From: Candidatus Latescibacterota bacterium
Lineage (GTDB): Bacteria; Latescibacterota; UBA2968; UBA8231
Direction: 5' to 3'
Length of the DNA: 38,296 nucleotides
NCBI GenBank assembly: GCA_007571365.1
Contig: RKRN01000288.1
Location: 1 to 38,296, forward strand
In this document: in pieces, positions 34,694-38,296 of the stretch
Layout: every line of letters begins with the position of its first letter
How positions within the stretch are numbered: the stretch's first letter is position 1
Translations under genes and position numbers: made by a program
The notes under the pieces: model-generated
Database searches by the model: none
What the model was told of the DNA's origin: nothing
The model's input: the letters and a program-made list of their open reading frames with translations, nothing else

Positions 34694-35398
34694 ATGCTTC
34701 GGCGCATGGCCTTGCTAGCCCTATTCGCGCTCGTGGCCTGTGGAGGTTCCAAAGATCCGGTGCAGGAGCTAGTGCGCGACCTCGAGCGCTATCCCGAGTA
34801 TTCTCTGATCGTCGATGATACCCGCGTCGAAGGCTCGGTTTTCCCCGACTACGCGCTGCGCTTTCAGGTGTTGACCGCTGCGGGACAGCGCGTCGCCGGC
34901 CGCGATACCATCGTCTATCAGGAGCGCCGCACGGATTGGCTGGAAGTCGGCGAAAAGGTCTTCTACCGCTACGACAACTACGTCGGCATGGTCGTGGCCT
35001 CCAAGTCGCTGGACGGCCGCCGCACCAGTACTAATCAAGCGCACCCGCCTAGCTATCAATACGTCGGCAATTCCCAGTACGGGTTTTGGGGAGCCGGCGG
35101 GTTTTGGCAATTCTACGGTCAGTACGCGCTAATGCGCGACTTAATGGGGGGGTGGAACGTGGGCCGCGGCGATTGGGAGGACTACCGCCGCAACCGAGAA
35201 CGGGGCCGCCCGTACTACGGGCCGGTAAAGGGCGGGCGGCCCGCTTTTGGATCGCGCGGCTCGCAAACCCAAAAGACGCGACCGCAATTCTACCAGCGTC
35301 AGCAAAGCCGCCGCCAAGCCTTTAGCGGCCAGGTCAAAAACCGCATGGGACGCACCACGTCTGGGTGGGGACGCGGCGCCTCGCGCGTTGGAAAATAG
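34694..35398 (+). CDS. Putative lipoprotein with Arg/Gly/Tyr-rich C-terminus
   Basis: The 234-aa product has a lipoprotein signal, MLRRMALLALFALVACGG, with lipobox LVAC and the acyl-accepting Cys at about residue 16. A roughly 100-residue folded part follows (DTRVEGSVFPDYALRFQVL, DTIVYQERRTDWLEVGEKVFYRYDNYVGMVV). The last 110 residues are rich in Trp/Tyr/Gly, then strongly basic (Arg/Lys/Gln), with no membrane helix. I do not recognise a family. The place next to DUF4178 and DUF350 genes is like that of E. coli YjfM in the yjf operon, but I see no clear homology. The basic tail could bind anionic lipid or nucleic acid at the outer face. GAAGGAG precedes the ATG. Confidence 0.65.
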   Translation: MLRRMALLALFALVACGGSKDPVQELVRDLERYPEYSLIVDDTRVEGSVFPDYALRFQVLTAAGQRVAGRDTIVYQERRTDWLEVGEKVFYRYDNYVGMVVASKSLDGRRTSTNQAHPPSYQYVGNSQYGFWGAGGFWQFYGQYALMRDLMGGWNVGRGDWEDYRRNRERGRPYYGPVKGGRPAFGSRGSQTQKTRPQFYQRQQSRRQAFSGQVKNRMGRTTSGWGRGASRVGK

Positions 35399-35409
35399 GG
35401 GGGAACGCA

Positions 35410-36252
35410 GTGGACAATATAGCGAAGATGGCTCAGTCCTTAGTCTATCTCGTAGAGGCTTTCATCCTGCTTTTTGTTGCCAAGCAGGTCTATGCCCGAG
35501 TTTTTCGCCGGGTCAATCTCAAAGACGAACTTTTTGGCCGCAACAACCACGCCCTAGCCGTTGCGATGGGCGGCTACTTCTTTGGGATTTGCTTGGCGTT
35601 AGGGGGGGCGTTGAGCGGCCCTTCGCTCGGCTGGCAAGCCGACCTGCTAGGCATCGCCCAGTACGGTCTCTTGGCGATTGTCCTGATGGGCTTCGCCGGC
35701 ATACTCTGCGAGCGGGCGCTCCTGTTCCACTTCGACAACCGCAAGGAGGTCATCGAGGATCACAATATGGGGACGGCCTTTGTCGAGGCGGGGATGCACA
35801 TTGCCAATGGCCTGATCGTGCTGGCCATTATGCTGGGGGAAGGGCCGCTGTGGAGCGGCGTGGTTTTCTGGCTGCTGGCGCAAGGGGTGCTAGTGGTGGC
35901 CGGGTTGCTCTACGAGTGGATTACCCCCCATTCGATTCACCGCGAACTAGAGCGCGACAATACGGCGGTCGGTTTGGCCTTCGGCGGCGTATTGGTGGGC
36001 ATGGGCAATATCGTCAGTATCGCCGCCGCCGGCGACTACGCCGGGTGGCAAGAAAGCCTCAAAATTTTTGGCATGGACGTGGTCTTTGGTTTTGTCGCGC
36101 TCTACGCTATCCACAAGTTGACCGATGTGCTCTTGGCCGCTGGAGTGCGCTTGGGGGCCGAACAGGTTGAGGAGCAGCCAAATGTAGGGGCTGGGCTGAT
36201 AGAAGCCTTCGGCTACGTGGGAGGATCGATCTTAATCGTCTGGATCTTCTAA
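35410..36252 (+). CDS. Tandem DUF350 (YjfL-like) membrane protein
   Basis: This 280-aa integral membrane protein contains about eight hydrophobic segments. The length is roughly twice that of E. coli YjfL (DUF350). A repeated pattern, Asn-x-Ala/Gly with small residues, occurs four times (NNHALAVAMGGY, HNMGTAFVEAGM, DNTAVGLAFGGV, PNVGAGLIEAFG), consistent with two DUF350 units each having two halves. DUF350 proteins are associated with PspA-type stress operons, and their activity is unknown. The start is GTG at 35410 behind a G-rich site; ATG at 35428 is an alternative. It ends the operon: its 3' end overlaps the convergent flippase-like gene by 21 bp. Confidence 0.78.
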   Translation: MDNIAKMAQSLVYLVEAFILLFVAKQVYARVFRRVNLKDELFGRNNHALAVAMGGYFFGICLALGGALSGPSLGWQADLLGIAQYGLLAIVLMGFAGILCERALLFHFDNRKEVIEDHNMGTAFVEAGMHIANGLIVLAIMLGEGPLWSGVVFWLLAQGVLVVAGLLYEWITPHSIHRELERDNTAVGLAFGGVLVGMGNIVSIAAAGDYAGWQESLKIFGMDVVFGFVALYAIHKLTDVLLAAGVRLGAEQVEEQPNVGAGLIEAFGYVGGSILIVWIF

Positions 36253-37266
36253 GCTATTCCGCCGGCTCCGGTGCCACTGCCACAGTAGAGTTGGGCCACC
36301 AACCAAGACATAGGTCAGCGTGGCTAAAGCATGGGTCAACGTGGCGCAGGCCAAGGCCGTGGCGAGAGGCACCGAGTAGAGGCGGTGCATGGCTTCGCCG
36401 AAGAGCAGATGATACGAACCGATCGCCCCGGGCGTCGGAATGATTACCCCGATGGACGAGATGGCCATGATCGCCAGTGCTGCTGTTGCGTCAAGGTCGT
36501 ATGTTTGATGCAAGCCCATGCCGATAAAAGCCGCGTACACAGTAAATACATAAGCTGCATTGAGCAGGATTGAACTGACGAAAATTTCAAAGTACGCCAT
36601 CGGCTGTTGCCGTAGGGCGGAAAGCCCGTCGATGAAGGTCTCGACGATTTCGAGGACGCGCTCGCCGCTCCCCCAAGCGCGCTGTGCGACTAGCGGGCGA
36701 ATACCAGCTAAAATTTTTTCCCGATAAATCGATACCAAGACCAAGGCACTCAGCGCGGCCAGACAGCCGACTAGGGCTAGCAGGCCGATGGTGTCTCGAT
36801 CGGCACCGCCCGGCAGCCAAAGTACGGGCAGGGCAATATCGATATAGACGATGAGCCAGAATAAGACGATGAGCCAAAACAGATCGAGAATGCGTTCCAC
36901 CACTATCGTGGCCATCAAGGCACTGATGCTCGCCCCGGTGGCCCACTTGATACTGACGCACCGCAGAAATTCGCCCGAGCGCGGCACGGCCACATTGGCC
37001 GCATAGCATATGGCTAAGGCGAGCGATGCGTTGATATTGCTCACTTGTGGGGCAAAGGGCCGCATCAGAACCTGCCAGCGCCAAGCCCGCAAGACCAAAG
37101 TCCCCAGCGTTGCGACGCAGATGACCGCAGCCCAAACTGGTGAAATGCCGGTCATGGCATCCCAGAGTTCGCCGCGGCTTATCCCCGCAAAGGCCCAATA
37201 CATAAAAAGCCCCATTAGGCCTAAGCTCAGCCCGTACTGGAGGGCTTGTTTCAGCATCTTGTGCAT
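36232..37266 (-). CDS. Lysylphosphatidylglycerol synthase TM-domain / flippase-like membrane protein
   Basis: The 344-aa protein has about eight hydrophobic segments and matches the pattern of the UPF0104/LPG-synthase transmembrane family. It has an early helix ending in LRAWRWQVLMRPF, then AICYAANVAVPRSGEFLRC, a middle VERILDLFWLIVLFW and the late GVIIPTPGAIGSYHLLFGEA motif. Members move or display lipid-linked molecules; no soluble catalytic aminoacyl-transferase domain is attached. The start is ATG at 37266; a second ATG at 37257 is possible. It is transcribed in the same direction as cysC, separated by 76 bp with a strong hairpin. Convergent overlap with the DUF350 gene means the two transcripts run into each other. 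Confidence 0.85.
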   Translation of the reverse strand: MHKMLKQALQYGLSLGLMGLFMYWAFAGISRGELWDAMTGISPVWAAVICVATLGTLVLRAWRWQVLMRPFAPQVSNINASLALAICYAANVAVPRSGEFLRCVSIKWATGASISALMATIVVERILDLFWLIVLFWLIVYIDIALPVLWLPGGADRDTIGLLALVGCLAALSALVLVSIYREKILAGIRPLVAQRAWGSGERVLEIVETFIDGLSALRQQPMAYFEIFVSSILLNAAYVFTVYAAFIGMGLHQTYDLDATAALAIMAISSIGVIIPTPGAIGSYHLLFGEAMHRLYSVPLATALACATLTHALATLTYVLVGGPTLLWQWHRSRRNSLEDPDD

Positions 37267-37285
37267 CGCGCTGGCAAACGTATAA

Positions 37286-37307
37286 CAGGGGATCGGGCGA
37301 TCCCCTG
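37286..37307 (-). terminator. Strong hairpin between cysC and the flippase-like gene
   Basis: CAGGGGATC (37286-37294) and GATCCCCTG (37299-37307) form a perfect 9-bp stem around a GGGC loop. Read in the direction of cysC transcription it comes after the cysC stop (37343), but only a weak T-run (GTTATACGTTT) follows. It may be a terminator, a transcript stabiliser or an attenuator for the next gene. Confidence 0.4.
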
Positions 37308-37342
37308 CTGTATGGCGGAAGGAATAGGCTGGGCGGGCTTGT

Positions 37343-37963
37343 TCAAGCCTGTATAGGTTGAATTTTGCCCATTTTCTCTAATAGGTCGATGACCTGCACG
37401 GCCGCCTCCGCGGGCGTTGCGATGTTGGTTTCGATGACTAATTCAGGCTTTGCAGGTTCTTCATAGGGATCTGAGACGCCGGTAAAATTGGGTATTTCAC
37501 CGGCTCGGGCTTTTTTGTAGAGGCCCTTGGGATCGCGCTCTTCGCATAACTCAATTGGGGTATCGACAAAAATTTCGACGAAATCGCCCTCTGCCATCAG
37601 TGCCCGCACCTGGTCGCGGTCGGCTCGATAGGGGCTGACAAAGCTGGCGAGGGTTAGGAAACCCCCATCGACAAAGAGCTTTCCTACCTCGCCAATTCGC
37701 CGGATATTTTCCGCCCGGTCGTCAGCGGAAAAGCCCAGATTCTTGTTGAGCCCAAAGCGGATGTTGTCGCCATCTAGCACATAGGCCAAATGGCCACGAG
37801 CGGCTAAAGCGTGTTCGACAGTATAGGCAATCGTACTTTTGCCCGAACTCGGCAAGCCCGTCAGCCAGAGCAAAACCCCTTGTTGGTGCAGCAGGCTTTC
37901 GCGTTGTTGGCGGCTGACATGCCCTTCGTGCCGGACGATATTAGTCGCTTTAATAGCAGTCAA
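37343..37963 (-). CDS. cysC: Adenylylsulfate (APS) kinase
   Basis: APS kinase phosphorylates adenosine 5'-phosphosulfate to PAPS, the sulfate donor for reduction or sulfotransfer. The 206-aa protein carries the P-loop GLPSSGKST, the APS-binding segment LDGDNIRFGLNKNLGFS, then DDRAENIRRIGEVGKL, FVSPYRADRD, and the lid region GLYKKARAGEIPNFTGVSDPYE. All family motifs are intact and the length is normal. The start is TTG at 37963, with AGGTGA 5 nt before it. No ATP sulfurylase (cysN/D or sat) or PAPS reductase is nearby, so it may feed sulfotransferases or a pathway encoded elsewhere. It diverges from the PorV-like gene. Confidence 0.94.
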   Translation of the reverse strand: MTAIKATNIVRHEGHVSRQQRESLLHQQGVLLWLTGLPSSGKSTIAYTVEHALAARGHLAYVLDGDNIRFGLNKNLGFSADDRAENIRRIGEVGKLFVDGGFLTLASFVSPYRADRDQVRALMAEGDFVEIFVDTPIELCEERDPKGLYKKARAGEIPNFTGVSDPYEEPAKPELVIETNIATPAEAAVQVIDLLEKMGKIQPIQA

Positions 37964-38136
37964 AGTTCACCTCGTGCGTTTAGAGAAGAAAACTCATAAT
38001 AACGACCATACGGCCTTGATTGGTCAAGGAAGTGGTCTGGGCGCACACGGGGCTATTTTATTATCGGTTGATAGTCTATATACTTTATACTTTATTTTAT
38101 AGTCATACATTACAATACAAACGCATCTCACCAAGC

Positions 38137-38144
38137 GGAGGAGG
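38137..38144 (+). promoter_or_regulatory. Strong ribosome-binding site of the PorV-like gene
   Basis: GGAGGAGG lies 7 bp before the ATG at 38152, stronger than most sites in this window, which suggests high expression as expected for an outer-membrane protein. The AT-rich stretch at about 38055-38110 upstream (several TATA-like hexamers) probably contains the promoter, but I cannot single out a -35/-10 pair. Confidence 0.5.
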
Positions 38145-38151
38145 CAAGCGT

Positions 38152-38296
38152 ATGAAAATTGCAATTAGCATCACTTGTGCGGCCCTACTGGCAACTGCTA
38201 GCGATGGGGTAGTCAACATTCAGAATGTAGGTTCGGGTGCTCGCGCTCAGGGTTTGGGCAACAGCTTTGTGGGGGTGGCCGACAACGCCGATGCGG
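38152..38296 (+). CDS. PorV/UPF0164-like outer-membrane beta-barrel protein, 5' part only
   Basis: Only 48 codons are visible before the right edge. They encode a short signal peptide (MKIAISITCAALLATA) followed by VNIQNVGSGARAQGLGNSF and VGVADNADA. This GxGARAxGxG-xxFVxVADDA pattern is the N-terminal signature of the PorV/UPF0164 outer-membrane protein family, which in FCB bacteria acts as a shuttle or porin-like barrel, in some species for the type IX secretion system. The orphan tail domain at 14829 is in line with this genome encoding such secretion, but the evidence is limited to the first 48 residues. Confidence 0.7.
   Translation, partial: MKIAISITCAALLATASDGVVNIQNVGSGARAQGLGNSFVGVADNADA

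Overview
The window is a GC-rich, tightly packed bacterial chromosome segment. It has no phage, IS transposase, CRISPR array, tRNA or rRNA that I can recognise. Several features point to an uncultured FCB-type lineage, with Latescibacterota or a relative as my best guess: an orphan secretion-tail (FlgD-like, YPNPFNP-type) domain, a PorV/UPF0164-like outer-membrane protein start at the right edge, and large DUF6785/DUF6784-type membrane proteins. This placement is inference from gene content, not from a marker gene. TTG and GTG starts and ATGA/GTGA stop-start overlaps are common.

Left part (1-13.2 kb), mostly housekeeping and accessory metabolism. A large unrecognised protein (minus strand, running off the left edge) diverges from a run of plus-strand genes: HI0933-type flavoprotein, MocA-like nucleotidyltransferase, XdhC, nitrilase-family amidohydrolase and a small methyltransferase. 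An HDAC-family deacetylase and a Nudix hydrolase follow on the minus strand. Then come an orphan lipoylated E2 acyltransferase, FtsH and an MFS exporter.

Middle part (13.2-19.7 kb). A Glu/Leu-type amino-acid dehydrogenase, a degenerate orphan sorting tail, a TIM-barrel sugar isomerase/epimerase coupled to a LarA-like (DUF2088) protein, an SDR dehydrogenase and an M42 aminopeptidase. The isomerase, LarA-like protein and SDR look like a sugar-acid or hydroxy-acid catabolic group. Three non-coding elements of 163-225 bp share near-identical inverted ends (TAACTGATGTTACGCAG type) and look like one MITE-like family that sits between these genes.

Right part (19.7-36.3 kb), the most interesting region. 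Eleven plus-strand genes run without a gap larger than 41 bp, behind a good sigma70-like promoter at 19649-19677. The first three are joined by ATGA overlaps: a DUF6785-type multi-spanning protein, a 1467-aa fusion of an apparently inactive M28 peptidase domain to an FtsX-type permease, and a second DUF6785-type protein carrying a large inserted loop with two PDZ-like domains and a calcium-loop-like motif. The other eight resemble the PspA/YjfIJKL envelope-stress module: J-domain protein, YjfI/YbjN-like chaperone, PspA, Tat-type flavoprotein, membrane-embedded polyamine aminopropyltransferase, DUF4178 protein, lipoprotein and a tandem DUF350 membrane protein. I propose that the whole string is one envelope-maintenance operon. 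The PspA/aminopropyltransferase/DUF350 association is of a known kind, but I do not know of a description of the front half.

Right edge (36.2-38.3 kb). A lysylphosphatidylglycerol-synthase-type flippase-like membrane protein and an orphan adenylylsulfate kinase (cysC) lie on the minus strand. They are followed by the divergent start of a PorV-like outer-membrane protein cut by the window.
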